32,041 bases of DNA, from assembly GCA_021803035.1 (NCBI GenBank), contig JAJZME010000079.1, positions 1-32,041 on the forward strand, given 5' to 3'. The notes beneath the pieces were generated by a model. That model had not been told where the DNA came from. It was given only the letters and a program-made list of their open reading frames with translations, and ran no database searches. Origin of the DNA: Acidobacteriota bacterium (GTDB lineage Bacteria; Acidobacteriota; Terriglobia; Terriglobales; Acidobacteriaceae). Positions 16,962 through 24,932 of this stretch are shown here, in pieces; position 1 is the stretch's first letter, and the number at the start of each line of letters is the position of its first letter. Position numbers and translations under genes: made by a program.

Positions 16962-18206
16962 ATGAATATGAGACGACTCTTTCACTTGGCAGCAGCAACT
17001 GGCGCAATCGCTCTGGGAACGATGTTGGCGTTGTCCACTCGGCAAGCCAACGCGCAAAGTTCCTCGGCTTCCGCGCCCGCTTCTGCGCCGTCACCGAAAG
17101 CCGCCCCAGCTCCCACCCCGCTGCCCACGCCGGCAGTCACCGGACCTCTGCAGTGGCTGCCGCCGGCCACCTTCAACGCGGGAATTTTTGGCAAGCCCGA
17201 CGTGAACGGCATCGTGACGGGTTCAGGCCTTTGGCAAGGCAATCATGTCCCCGGCGATAACATCGGCCAGGCTGCGCTAAGCAATGGGCAGATCATGATT
17301 CAAAAGCCCAGCGGATGGTTTCAATACTACTTCCAGGTCGGCGCTTACACCATGCCGGCCCTCGGCACGCCTTTTCTTTCTACCCAGAAGACAGTCAGCG
17401 ACTTCTACGGTCCCGTACCGGTAGCTTTCATCAAGCTGCAGCCGGGAAAGAACACATCGATCCAAATCGGCGAGCTCCCCACGCTGATTGGCGCGGAGTA
17501 CACATTCACCTTTGAAAACATGAACATTGAGCGCGGCCTTCTGTGGAACCAGGAACCCGCCATCAGCCGCGGAATCCAAATCAACCAGACGATGGGCAAA
17601 TTCAGCGCCTCGCTGAGTTGGAACGATGGCTTCTATTCCAACCGGTACTCATGGCTGTCCGGCTCATTAGCCTATACCAGCGGACCCAATAGCTTGTCAT
17701 TTGTTGCCGCGGGCAATGCCGGACAGACTGCATACCAGACGGCTGCCACGCCGGTGCAAAATAACAGCAGCATTTACAACATCATTGATACCTACAGCAA
17801 AGGAAAATGGATCATTCAGCCATACTTCCAATACACGCGTGTGCCCACCAATCCCAGCGCCGGCGTCGTGAAAGGCGCGTCTACCACGGGCGGCGCCATT
17901 CTGGTGAACCGCGCCTTTGCGCACGGCTTCTCGCTCCCGGCGCGCTTTGAATACATCACCAGTTCGGGCAGTGCCGCCGAGGATAGCGTTAACTTGCTCT
18001 ACGGTCCGGGCAGCTCGGCCCTTTCCGGCACCATCACCCCCACCTACCAGTCCGGAGGGTTCTACATGCGCGGGGATCTTTCCTGGGTTCATGCCAGCAG
18101 TTATACGCCGGGCGATGCCTTCGGCTCCGTGGGCATGAGCTCCGATCAGCCCCGGGCAATGGCTGAAATCGGCTTTATCTTTGGGAATAACCTGAATAAG
18201 CATTGA
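16962..18206 (+). CDS. Outer-membrane beta-barrel porin (BBP2-like)
   Basis: 414 residues. A signal peptide ends at about residue 32 (QANAQ), then a Pro/Ala/Ser-rich linker to about 60. The rest alternates short aromatic amphipathic strands, for example WFQYYFQVGAYTMPAL, SIQIGELPTLIGAEYTFTFEN, FSASLSWNDGFYSN, WIIQPYFQYTRV, GFYMRGDLSWVHASSYTPGD and a terminal strand AMAEIGFIFGNN. The pattern fits the putative beta-barrel porin-2 group. It would admit small solutes through the outer membrane. An in-frame ATG two codons downstream (16968) is an alternative start. The final aromatic residue typical of Omp C-termini is not at the very end (NLNKH follows). The substrate is unknown; the APC permease downstream may be its inner-membrane partner. 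Confidence 0.8.
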   Translation: MNMRRLFHLAAATGAIALGTMLALSTRQANAQSSSASAPASAPSPKAAPAPTPLPTPAVTGPLQWLPPATFNAGIFGKPDVNGIVTGSGLWQGNHVPGDNIGQAALSNGQIMIQKPSGWFQYYFQVGAYTMPALGTPFLSTQKTVSDFYGPVPVAFIKLQPGKNTSIQIGELPTLIGAEYTFTFENMNIERGLLWNQEPAISRGIQINQTMGKFSASLSWNDGFYSNRYSWLSGSLAYTSGPNSLSFVAAGNAGQTAYQTAATPVQNNSSIYNIIDTYSKGKWIIQPYFQYTRVPTNPSAGVVKGASTTGGAILVNRAFAHGFSLPARFEYITSSGSAAEDSVNLLYGPGSSALSGTITPTYQSGGFYMRGDLSWVHASSYTPGDAFGSVGMSSDQPRAMAEIGFIFGNNLNKH

Positions 18207-18240
18207 TGTGCCTGCGCCAACCATGAATCACGCAGCACAA

Positions 18241-18274
18241 CAGGAGCGGCCTCGCATATCAGGGGCCGTTCCTG
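18241..18274 (+). terminator. Hairpin after the porin gene, terminator-like
   Basis: CAGGAGCGGCC (18241-18251) pairs with GGCCGTTCCTG (18264-18274) with one G-U, 34 bp after the stop. Only a broken pyrimidine run (TCCTTACTCTT) follows, so intrinsic termination is not certain. Confidence 0.45.
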
Positions 18275-18983
18275 TCCTTACTCTTGTTGCTCAATCACCG
18301 GCCAACAGTCCAATCCCGGCATCCTGTCACCGGATTCATCGCCTTCTTCGGGCCGCAGCCACCAAGCTGCTGCCCTGAAAGCAGGCCCCGCCGCATTCCG
18401 GAAATTCTTTCTTTCATCCTCCTATCTTCATATCTTCTTTATGCCTGCTTTGCGTAAATGATCCTGTCTGCAAGCGCCGGCCTGTGCCCGGAAAATGAAG
18501 CACCATCCGATGGACCTTGCTGCATTTAGTTGAAAGGTGCGTTCGCGGGCACGATCCGGTCCGGGCAACGTGTATTTCGCTTGCCGTGCGCAGGGCATTT
18601 CGCCATGACGCGAGAGAACCTGCGCCGGGGGGCTCCGGTCATTGCGAGCTCGGACTGCATCACGTCGGCTCGCAATGGGCCAATGAGCATTCCACGCCAC
18701 TTATGGTGTTGACTGTGCTCATCAGCCCCACACACTGATTTATATCTTGCATCTTTATCTTTCCCTTATGCCATGAAAGATACGCTCTCTACATCGCAAC
18801 GAGCTACAAGGCCCGGCTAGCCAGTTGTAGCATCCACAGCCGGATCCGCTTTGATCAACATCAGCGGCTCAATCGAGCAAAGAGGAAATGTATCTCTTAG
18901 CTTCGCCGCACCGGCCCCGATCGAAGCCGCATCGCGGGCACCGCACATGAGACCCCGGAGATCAGCCACCGGGAACAGCCGTA
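18275..18983. other. Long non-coding gap before the second permease
   Basis: About 700 bp with no credible gene. Pyrimidine-rich stretches at 18423-18445 and 18743-18772 both contain repeated ATCTT and both end in TTATGCC. CATTGCGAGC at 18640-18649 is a perfect inverted repeat of GCTCGCAATG at 18668-18677, with an 18-bp spacer. The region is less GC-rich in its second half. It could hold promoters, operators or an unrecognised small RNA. Confidence 0.3.
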
Positions 18984-18998
18984 GAAAATTCAATTTTC
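18984..18998. promoter_or_regulatory. AT-rich palindrome immediately before the permease ribosome-binding site
   Basis: GAAAATT-C-AATTTTC has 7-bp arms and abuts the AGGAG at 18999-19003. Its 11-bp core AAATTCAATTT is identical to that of the palindrome at 16575-16587 in the regulator-porin gap. It could be an operator, or in RNA a hairpin beside the ribosome-binding site. Confidence 0.4.
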
Positions 18999-19010
18999 AG
19001 GAGAATGCAC

Positions 19011-20795
19011 ATGGCAGAACAAAAAGCACCTCAGATGCAGGCCACCCTGGGTCTTACCGGGCTAACTGCAAACGCAATGGCGCTTATCGCTCCCGGCGCA
19101 TTTCTGTGGCTCACCTTCTACATCCAGGCTACGACTGGCACCACAGCGCCAGCTATGTGGATCGGCATTTTCGCTGCGTTGCTGCTCTGTCTGGCAACAG
19201 CCGTCGCCTATGCCGAGATCTCCAAGCTATATCCAGGCATCGGCTCCAGCTACTACTACGCGGAGCAAGCCATGCTTTCCAAAGACAAGGCGTTCAAGTA
19301 CGCCCGCATCGCTAAGTTCATTGTGGGCTGGGGCTCGCACCTCTACTACTGGATCTATCCCGGTGTGATGGTGGCCACAACCGGCATCTTCGCCGGCTAT
19401 GTCGTTGGCTTTCTCTTCCCCTCGTTCATGAGCGGCTCCAATCCCGGGCCTGTGTTCATGGCGCTCGTGGCCATCGTCTTCTCCTATTTCGTTGCCTGGA
19501 TTGCCACACGCGGCGCCGGCGCCTCCACTGCCGTCAATATCGGCATCAACATCGTCCAGATTTCAGCGCTTGTAGTCTTCAGCGTGCTCGCCATTGGCTA
19601 CCGCGCCAGCCATCCCGCTGGTACACCTGCCCTCAATTACGATTCGCAGACGCTCTCAACATACACCTACCAGTTCGCCACCAATCCTCAGACCGGCGCC
19701 ATCTTGCGCAACGCCGAAGGCGTCCCCCTGCCGGTTCTCGGTAAAGACGGCAAGCCGGTTCCGTTTAGAATCTCCTATCCCGAAAAGGATGCGAGCGGCA
19801 ACTTCCTTACCCATCCCAACGCACTGTCGGTCATCTCCGTTCACAACATCAACTGGATGTTCATTCAGGCAACTGTAGCTATCCTGATCCTGGTTGGGTT
19901 CGAGTCGGTCACTTCGATGGGAGGTGAAGCAAAGAATCCAATCAAACACATACCCATAGCGGTCATAGCATCACTGCTCATACAGGGCCTGATATGCTAC
20001 CTGTTTGAATACTTCGCGGCTAACTACTTCCTTAATTCCGGCTATACCATGCAGAGCGCCGCCAGCTCCGCTGCACCCATCGGCGACATGATGATCATTG
20101 TCGGCGACGCGCTGCTCGGACAGGGCCACGGCAAATACTTCATGCTTGCTGAAGCATTTACTGTCTTCTTGGCGCTGATCGGTACCACGCTGAGCTGCAT
20201 GAACACCGGAGCCCGCGTGACCTATGCCATGGGTAAGGATGCGGAAGTGCCGGAACACTTCGGCCTGCTGCATGACAAGTCGCTTACGCCGCGCAGGGCC
20301 ATCTGGACGCTGGCCACAATTTCCGCGGTCGTTGGCTGCTTCGCGGTCTCGATGTGCTTCGGCGATGCCGGTGCTCCGAGCAACGCCACCATCGCTGGGC
20401 TTCCGCACGGCATCTTGTCCAGCTTTGGTTACAGCTCGCATGGATTCATGGCGGCCATGCCGAACACTTTGCTCGCCATCACCTTAACCTCAAATTTCGG
20501 CACCTTCATCCTCTACGGCCTGAGCTGCTTCCTCTGCATCGTGGCCTATAACAAGCGGCCCGACCACAACCTGCTCAAGCACACGCTCATTCCCGCCTTC
20601 GGTCTGATCGCCAATATCGTGTGCATGGCCTTCTATCTCATTGCGCCGATCTTCGGCCTGGGTACCACCAAGGAACCGCTGATCGCGCTCGGTATCGCTG
20701 CGCTCTGGGGCGCTTATGGAGCCGTGTACTTCTTCCGTTCTTCCAGAGCCAGAGGCAAGTCCATTCTTCTGGAGTCAAAGCTCAATGCAAGTTAG
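19011..20795 (+). CDS. APC-superfamily permease (second, unrelated subfamily)
   Basis: 594 residues, about 12 membrane segments. The N-terminal LGLTGLTANAMALIAPGAFLW replaces the usual GIG helix-1 motif and fits the long APC permeases common in environmental bacteria. An extracytoplasmic-type loop of about 75 residues (roughly 205-280, with NPQTGAILRNAEGVPLPVLG) separates helices in the middle. ILVGFESVTSMGGEAKNPIKHIP is the conserved helix-6 region. It has little similarity to the permease at 290-1891. AGGAG is only 1 nt from an ATG at 19005 but 7 nt from the one at 19011, so I use the latter. Substrate unknown; amino acids, GABA-like compounds or amines are possible. The palindrome before it hints at shared control with the porin region. 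Confidence 0.88.
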   Translation: MAEQKAPQMQATLGLTGLTANAMALIAPGAFLWLTFYIQATTGTTAPAMWIGIFAALLLCLATAVAYAEISKLYPGIGSSYYYAEQAMLSKDKAFKYARIAKFIVGWGSHLYYWIYPGVMVATTGIFAGYVVGFLFPSFMSGSNPGPVFMALVAIVFSYFVAWIATRGAGASTAVNIGINIVQISALVVFSVLAIGYRASHPAGTPALNYDSQTLSTYTYQFATNPQTGAILRNAEGVPLPVLGKDGKPVPFRISYPEKDASGNFLTHPNALSVISVHNINWMFIQATVAILILVGFESVTSMGGEAKNPIKHIPIAVIASLLIQGLICYLFEYFAANYFLNSGYTMQSAASSAAPIGDMMIIVGDALLGQGHGKYFMLAEAFTVFLALIGTTLSCMNTGARVTYAMGKDAEVPEHFGLLHDKSLTPRRAIWTLATISAVVGCFAVSMCFGDAGAPSNATIAGLPHGILSSFGYSSHGFMAAMPNTLLAITLTSNFGTFILYGLSCFLCIVAYNKRPDHNLLKHTLIPAFGLIANIVCMAFYLIAPIFGLGTTKEPLIALGIAALWGAYGAVYFFRSSRARGKSILLESKLNAS

Positions 20796-20969
20796 GGCCA
20801 TCTAACTCTCCAAGGCTACTTAACTCAGCGCCGGGGGGAATCCGGCCACGCCGTTGATGCCAGCGGCGCGGCGGGTTCAACCCGGCGGCGATTTTTCATG
20901 TAGCTAAGTGCCCGCTTCTGTGGCGGTATTTTGCTCCTGACAGTGCAAGATTCTAAGGCGGTTGCGCCC

Positions 20970-21773
20970 ATGTTGGACGTTCAGTTCGGACAGGCAAGCG
21001 ATTTCGGCAAGGTTCGCAAAAACAATGAGGACGCGATGGGGGTGTTCGTCCCCACCTCGCGTCACCAGGCACGCAGCCACGGATATCTGTTCGCCGTGGC
21101 CGACGGGGTCGGTGGGCTCGACTTGGGCGAGGTTGCAGCGGGCACGGCGATTTCCGTAGTGACCGAGGAATTTGCGCATGCGCAAGCCGACTCCATGCTC
21201 ATCAGTCTCCTTCCACGCCTCATCCAACACGCCAATGCGGCTGTTCACGATTACACCCTGGAGTCGGAGTACAGGGGCAAGAAGATGGCCACCACCATCG
21301 TCGCCTGCGCCTTGCGCTACGATCAGGCGGTTGTTTCGCACGTGGGCGACTCCCGCTGCTATCTCGTTCGCGGAGGCCGGGCGCGCCAACTCACGCAGGA
21401 TCACACCTGGGTCAACGAGCAGAGAAAGCTGGGCCTGGTTTCGGCGGCTGATGTCGCCACGTCCGCTTCCCGGCATGTGCTCGTGCGCTCTCTGGGGCCG
21501 GAGATGTTTGTCTCGCCGGAAACCAACGCAGTCACCCTGCAGCCCGGCGACGTGCTCGTCCTCTGTACCGACGGTCTGCACAATGAGATGAGTGGCCAGG
21601 AGATCGCTGCCATCGTTTCGCAGAGAAAGAGCCCCGAAGAGATAGCCGCGGAGCTCGTAACCCGCGCCGTGGAAATCGACGGCGGAGATAACACAACGGC
21701 TCAGGTCGTGCGTGTCCGCGCAGTCGAGAGGGTCGGCATGTACCGCGGCCGGCCTTACCGCTTGCCGGCCTGA
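20970..21773 (+). CDS. PP2C-type Ser/Thr protein phosphatase (PrpC/Stp-like)
   Basis: 267 residues from the ATG at 20970; a TTG at 20931 is in frame but adds an atypical leader. All metal-site motifs are present: RKNNEDAMG with Asp21, FAVADGVGG with Asp45, GKKMATTIVA, HVGDSRCYLVR, LTQDHTWVNEQ, LCTDGLHNEM and GGDNTTAQVVRV. It would remove phosphate from Ser/Thr residues, with Mn2+/Mg2+ at the active site. It is cytoplasmic, with no membrane segment. The kinase gene follows after 89 bp on the same strand, the usual Stp-PknB pairing, so the two probably act on common targets. Confidence 0.92.
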   Translation: MLDVQFGQASDFGKVRKNNEDAMGVFVPTSRHQARSHGYLFAVADGVGGLDLGEVAAGTAISVVTEEFAHAQADSMLISLLPRLIQHANAAVHDYTLESEYRGKKMATTIVACALRYDQAVVSHVGDSRCYLVRGGRARQLTQDHTWVNEQRKLGLVSAADVATSASRHVLVRSLGPEMFVSPETNAVTLQPGDVLVLCTDGLHNEMSGQEIAAIVSQRKSPEEIAAELVTRAVEIDGGDNTTAQVVRVRAVERVGMYRGRPYRLPA

Positions 21774-21862
21774 TTCCCTGCCAACGGACTTACGAAACCT
21801 TTACCCCACTGGGCCGGATTCCCGATACATTTAAGTTAGGGCCTGATTGGAGTATCTGATTG

Positions 21863-22834
21863 ATGGGTTTTCTCGATAACCTGGAAGCAGGCGCCCAACT
21901 CGATTACTACCGCATCGATGCGGCCGTGGCCCGGAGCGGCATGGCTTCCATCTTTCGTGCTACCGATATGCGCGACAGCCGCACCGTTGCGCTGAAGATT
22001 CCCCACCCCGAAATGGAGGCCGATCCTATCCTCTTCGACCGTTTCCAGCGGGAGGCCGGTATTGGCGAAAGACTCAATCACCCCAAGGTGATGCGCGTTT
22101 ATGGCGGCGAAAAGCGATCCCGTGTTTACATGGTCATGGAGTGGTGTAATGGCCGCCTGCTCCGCCATATCCTGAACGAAGGCCCCATCACCAAGGATCG
22201 CGCCCTCCGGATCGCCTCGGGCATTCTCGATGCTCTCGAATATATCCATGCCAACGGTGTCGTCCATCGCGATCTGAAGCCGGAAAACATCATGGTCGAT
22301 GAGAACGACAGTGTGAAGCTCATTGATTTCGGCATCGCCAGCGACACCGCCGCGCGGCGGCTCACCTATGCAAACTTTACCGCAACGTTGGGCACTCCCG
22401 ACTACATCTCGCCAGAGCAGGTCAAAGGAAGACGGGGCGATGGCCGCTCCGATATCTATGCCGTCGGCGTCATGCTCTACGAGATGCTTTCCGGCAAGCT
22501 GCCCTTTTCAGGGCCTTCGCCGCTAGCAATCATGAACGACCGGGTGTTGAACTATCCCATCCCTCCCACTGTGGCTGACCCGTCAATTTCTCCGCAGTTG
22601 CAGGAGGTTCTCTACCGGGCATTGGAACGTGAGCCGCAAAATCGTTATGCCAAGGCGCAGGAATTCCAGTGGGATCTGGAACATCTGGACGAGGTGGGCA
22701 TCGAGAACCGCGCAGAATTGCGCGATTGGCGAAAGCGCAAGTCGTACCTCTCACGCCGGATTCTGCTGTATGTCTCATTGGCCTTGCTGCCGGTGGCCGT
22801 TCTGCTGTTGATGATCTTCCTGGCGCATCGCTGA
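21863..22834 (+). CDS. Tail-anchored Hanks-type Ser/Thr protein kinase
   Basis: 323 residues. The ATP-binding Lys45 is in TVALKIPHP. The catalytic loop is VVHRDLKPENIM (Asp137). The metal-binding DFG is LIDFGIAS (Asp155), and the activation segment ends GTPDYISPEQ. The glycine-rich loop is altered: VARSGMASIF keeps only one of three glycines. The C-terminus is a single hydrophobic helix (about 298-321, ILLYVSLALLPVAVLLLMIFLA) followed by HR, with no PASTA or other outer domain, so the kinase is probably a cytoplasmic domain hung from the membrane by its tail. A TTG at 21860 sits 7 nt after GGAG and is an alternative start. It pairs with the upstream PP2C gene. Confidence 0.9.
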   Translation: MGFLDNLEAGAQLDYYRIDAAVARSGMASIFRATDMRDSRTVALKIPHPEMEADPILFDRFQREAGIGERLNHPKVMRVYGGEKRSRVYMVMEWCNGRLLRHILNEGPITKDRALRIASGILDALEYIHANGVVHRDLKPENIMVDENDSVKLIDFGIASDTAARRLTYANFTATLGTPDYISPEQVKGRRGDGRSDIYAVGVMLYEMLSGKLPFSGPSPLAIMNDRVLNYPIPPTVADPSISPQLQEVLYRALEREPQNRYAKAQEFQWDLEHLDEVGIENRAELRDWRKRKSYLSRRILLYVSLALLPVAVLLLMIFLAHR

Positions 22835-22891
22835 TGCGGAATGATTCAGCTTCGAGCGGCATCGGGCGAGGATGCACAGTGCGGCTGTCGC

Positions 22892-22908
22892 ATTTCCCGC
22901 AAGGAAAT
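22892..22908. repeat. Short hairpin between the kinase gene and higBA
   Basis: ATTTCC-CGCAA-GGAAAT, a 6-bp perfect stem, 57 bp after the kinase stop. It has no T-tract, so a terminator role is doubtful. Confidence 0.3.
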
Positions 22909-22964
22909 ACCTGTTCCGTGGTTCCAAATTACCGCTTTCCGTGTTACGATAAACGTTAAGCGCG

Positions 22965-23234
22965 ATTCGTTCCCTCGCCGGTCACGAGACGCGAATGATT
23001 GATTTGACCGCCAGGAGCCGGCGCCCGGCCCGTGCAATCGTTGCCGCCAGGCGGCTGGAGGCGTTGCATTACGCCGGTGCCGGGGATGACCCGCGGAATC
23101 CGCCCGGGCGCCATCGGGAAGCGCGGAAGGGCGGCCGTATTGACCAGTGGAGCATCTGGATGAATGACCGGTGCCGGGCCTGTTCCCGCTGGGACGGCAA
23201 GGATGCCTGGGATGTTGCGATTGTCAAATTCTAA
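22965..23234 (+). pseudogene. higB: Degenerate HigB-type toxin
   Basis: Read from the ATT at 22965, the frame gives 89 residues that align by eye with the HigB/RelE-fold mRNA interferases: IRSLAGHETR (cf. IRSFxxKET), RSRRPARAIVAARRLEALHYA, DDPRNPPG, then a KGxR..QWSIxxND..R segment. An ATG or GTG is missing at the expected place (GCG precedes the ATT); the first ATG, at 22995, would remove the first beta strand and helix. Conserved positions are changed: the HLEALKGDR-type block reads HREARKGGR, the NDQWRICF-type block reads NDRCRACS, and the usual EIVDYH end is AIVKF. I infer a decayed, probably inactive toxin. The frame is still open, so a diverged functional protein cannot be excluded. TACGAT at 22945-22950 may be the locus -10. 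Confidence 0.6.
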
Positions 23235-23245
23235 GGAGTGCCGCG

Positions 23246-23596
23246 ATGAGCATTTCGCGTAAGGCCGGTGAACGGGGCGCGCCGATTCATCCCGGCGAGC
23301 TCTTGCGTGAGGATTTTCTAGTCCCGTTGGGACTTTCGGCCAATGCTTTGGCCCTTGCCTTGCGAGTGCCCGTTACGCGCATCTCGGAGATCGTGCGGGA
23401 GCGGCGGGGTATTACGGCGGACACGGCCCTCCGGCTGGCCCGCTACTTTGGCACCACGCCGGATTTCTGGATGAAGATGCAGATGGCCTACGATCTGGCC
23501 CTGGCCAGCCGCGAGTCAATCGCCCGGATCGAGATGGAAATCTTCCCGGCGCCGCGAACCAAAGCCGGGGAGTTAAAAGCCCGGGGAATTGGCTAG
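23246..23596 (+). CDS. higA: HigA-family antitoxin (XRE helix-turn-helix)
   Basis: 116 residues with GAPIHPGELLREDFLVPLGLSANALALAL, VPVTRISEIVRERRGITADTALRLARYFGTTPDFWMKMQ: the HigA/VapI family signature with its helix-turn-helix at about residues 29-65. It binds the toxin and represses the operon. CTAAGGAG lies 7 nt before the ATG. It starts 11 bp after the toxin frame ends, in the usual toxin-first order of higBA. The C-terminus has about 20 extra residues compared with many HigA proteins. Unlike the toxin, all family motifs are intact. Confidence 0.88.
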   Translation: MSISRKAGERGAPIHPGELLREDFLVPLGLSANALALALRVPVTRISEIVRERRGITADTALRLARYFGTTPDFWMKMQMAYDLALASRESIARIEMEIFPAPRTKAGELKARGIG

Positions 23597-23691
23597 CCGG
23601 GTAAAAGCGCCGCGCCGGCCAGGATGGTGGCAAGGCCGGCCGCAGGCGAATGGGGATCAGCACGTAACCGGAAATCGAGTCGAAACCGACC

Positions 23692-24876
23692 ATGCCCACA
23701 GCGACCAACAAAGATTATTACGCGATTCTCGGAGTGAAGAAGACGGCCACCGCGGAGGAGATCCGCAAGGCCTTTCGCAAGGCGGCGCGCCGCTATCACC
23801 CCGACGTGAACCCCGGCGACAAGCGGGCCGAAGAGAAGTTCAAGGAAATCTCCGAGGCCAACGACGTGCTCAGCGACGAGAAGAAGCGCAAGGTTTACGA
23901 CCAGTTGGGCTTCTACTCCGACCAGATCGATCCGGCGCAGGCTGCGGCCTACGCTCGGCAGCAGGGCGCCGCTGGCCGGCCCCATGTGGACTTCGAGGGC
24001 TTCGACTTCTCCGGATTCCCCGGCGGCGCGGGGCATCAGCCCGGAACCGGTTCGGCGGGATGGGGCAGCTTCAAGGATATTTTTTCCGGCATCTTTTCCG
24101 GAGCGCATGAGACGCAGCGGCCCCGCGGCCCGCAGCCCGGCAGCGATCTCGAATACCAGGTCACGGTGGACTTCTGGACAGCCATCCGCGGCGGACAGAT
24201 GCGCCTGCAGGTAAATCGCCAGGAAACCTGCCCCACCTGCCATGGCCAGGCGCATACGGGCGGCATGATGACCTGCCCCGAGTGCAACGGCAGCGGCCAG
24301 GTTACGCAGATGGGCGGGCGCATGAAGTTCAATATTCCCTGCCCGCGCTGCAACGGTTCGGGGCGCATCTCGAACGTCTGCCCCACCTGCCACGGTGAAG
24401 GCGTGGTGCCGCGCTCGGAGACGGTCGAGTTCCGCATCAAGCCGGGAACGCGCGACGGGCAGCGCATCCGCCTGCAGGGCAAGGGAAATGCGGGCCTGAA
24501 TGGCGGCCCGGCCGGCGATCTGTTCCTGATTGTGCGCGCCGGCTCGCACCCCGTTTTTTCCCGCGTGGGCGACGACATTCAGCTCCGGGTGCCGGTGACG
24601 GTGGCGGAAGCCTCGCTGGGCGCCAAGGTTGACGTGCCCACCATCGACGGCCGCGCCCAGCTCAAGATTCCGCCCGGCACGCAGAGCGGACAGAAGCTGC
24701 GCATGCGGGAGCGCGGCGTGGAAAGCGCGCAGCGTCCGGGCCAGCGCGGCGACCAGATTGTCACCGTGGACGTGGTGGTGCCGCACCTGCAGGACGAGCG
24801 CAGCCGCGAGATCATGCGCGAGCTGGCGCGGCTCAATCCCCAGGACCCGCGCGTGACGCTGTTTGATAAGTTGTGA
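23692..24876 (+). CDS. dnaJ: DnaJ co-chaperone (Hsp40)
   Basis: 394 residues. The J domain holds HPD at 36-38 ([10 protein letters not shown]). A Gly/Phe-rich segment spans about 100-140. Four zinc-finger repeats start at C180 (CPTCHGQA), C195 (CPECNGSG), C217 (CPRCNGSG) and C230 (CPTCHGEG); the first lacks its final glycine. The substrate-binding C-terminal domains follow ([47 protein letters not shown]). It delivers unfolded clients to DnaK and stimulates its ATPase. No good ribosome-binding site precedes the ATG. A 7-bp inverted repeat (GCCGGCC/GGCCGGC, 23614-23640) lies upstream. hspR follows after 56 bp; dnaK and grpE are not in the window. Confidence 0.93.
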   Translation: MPTATNKDYYAILGVKKTATAEEIRKAFRKAARRYHPDVNPGDKRAEEKFKEISEANDVLSDEKKRKVYDQLGFYSDQIDPAQAAAYARQQGAAGRPHVDFEGFDFSGFPGGAGHQPGTGSAGWGSFKDIFSGIFSGAHETQRPRGPQPGSDLEYQVTVDFWTAIRGGQMRLQVNRQETCPTCHGQAHTGGMMTCPECNGSGQVTQMGGRMKFNIPCPRCNGSGRISNVCPTCHGEGVVPRSETVEFRIKPGTRDGQRIRLQGKGNAGLNGGPAGDLFLIVRAGSHPVFSRVGDDIQLRVPVTVAEASLGAKVDVPTIDGRAQLKIPPGTQSGQKLRMRERGVESAQRPGQRGDQIVTVDVVVPHLQDERSREIMRELARLNPQDPRVTLFDKL

Positions 24877-24903
24877 CCGCAAGGCGGCAGATGCCGAAGC
24901 GCA

Positions 24904-24916
24904 AGTTAAGATAACT
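24904..24916. promoter_or_regulatory. Small palindrome upstream of hspR
   Basis: AGTTA-AGA-TAACT lies 16 bp before the hspR ATG. It is a possible autoregulatory site but does not match the HspR HAIR consensus known from actinobacteria (CTTGAGT-N7-ACTCAAG). Confidence 0.3.
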
Positions 24917-24932
24917 CTGACGTGGAAATATC

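Noticed and set aside
18851..19315. 154-codon plus-strand frame before and over the second permease start
   Set aside because: It runs out of frame into the permease, whose start has a well-spaced AGGAG. The product has no recognisable features.
20830..20900. Intrinsic terminator after the second permease
   Set aside because: The stretch is GC-rich with inverted pieces (CGCCG/CGGCG, CGGGT/ACCCG) and ends in ATTTTTC. I could not draw one consistent stem abutting the T-run, so it was not called.
23614..23640. GCCGGCC/GGCCGGC hairpin as a terminator for higA
   Set aside because: It has no T-tract and such GC-only repeats are frequent by chance here; mentioned only as context for dnaJ.
23593..24882. 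429-codon minus-strand open frame across dnaJ
   Set aside because: It is fully antisense to DnaJ, with repetitive Ala/Arg/His composition. The DnaJ frame has all expected motifs.
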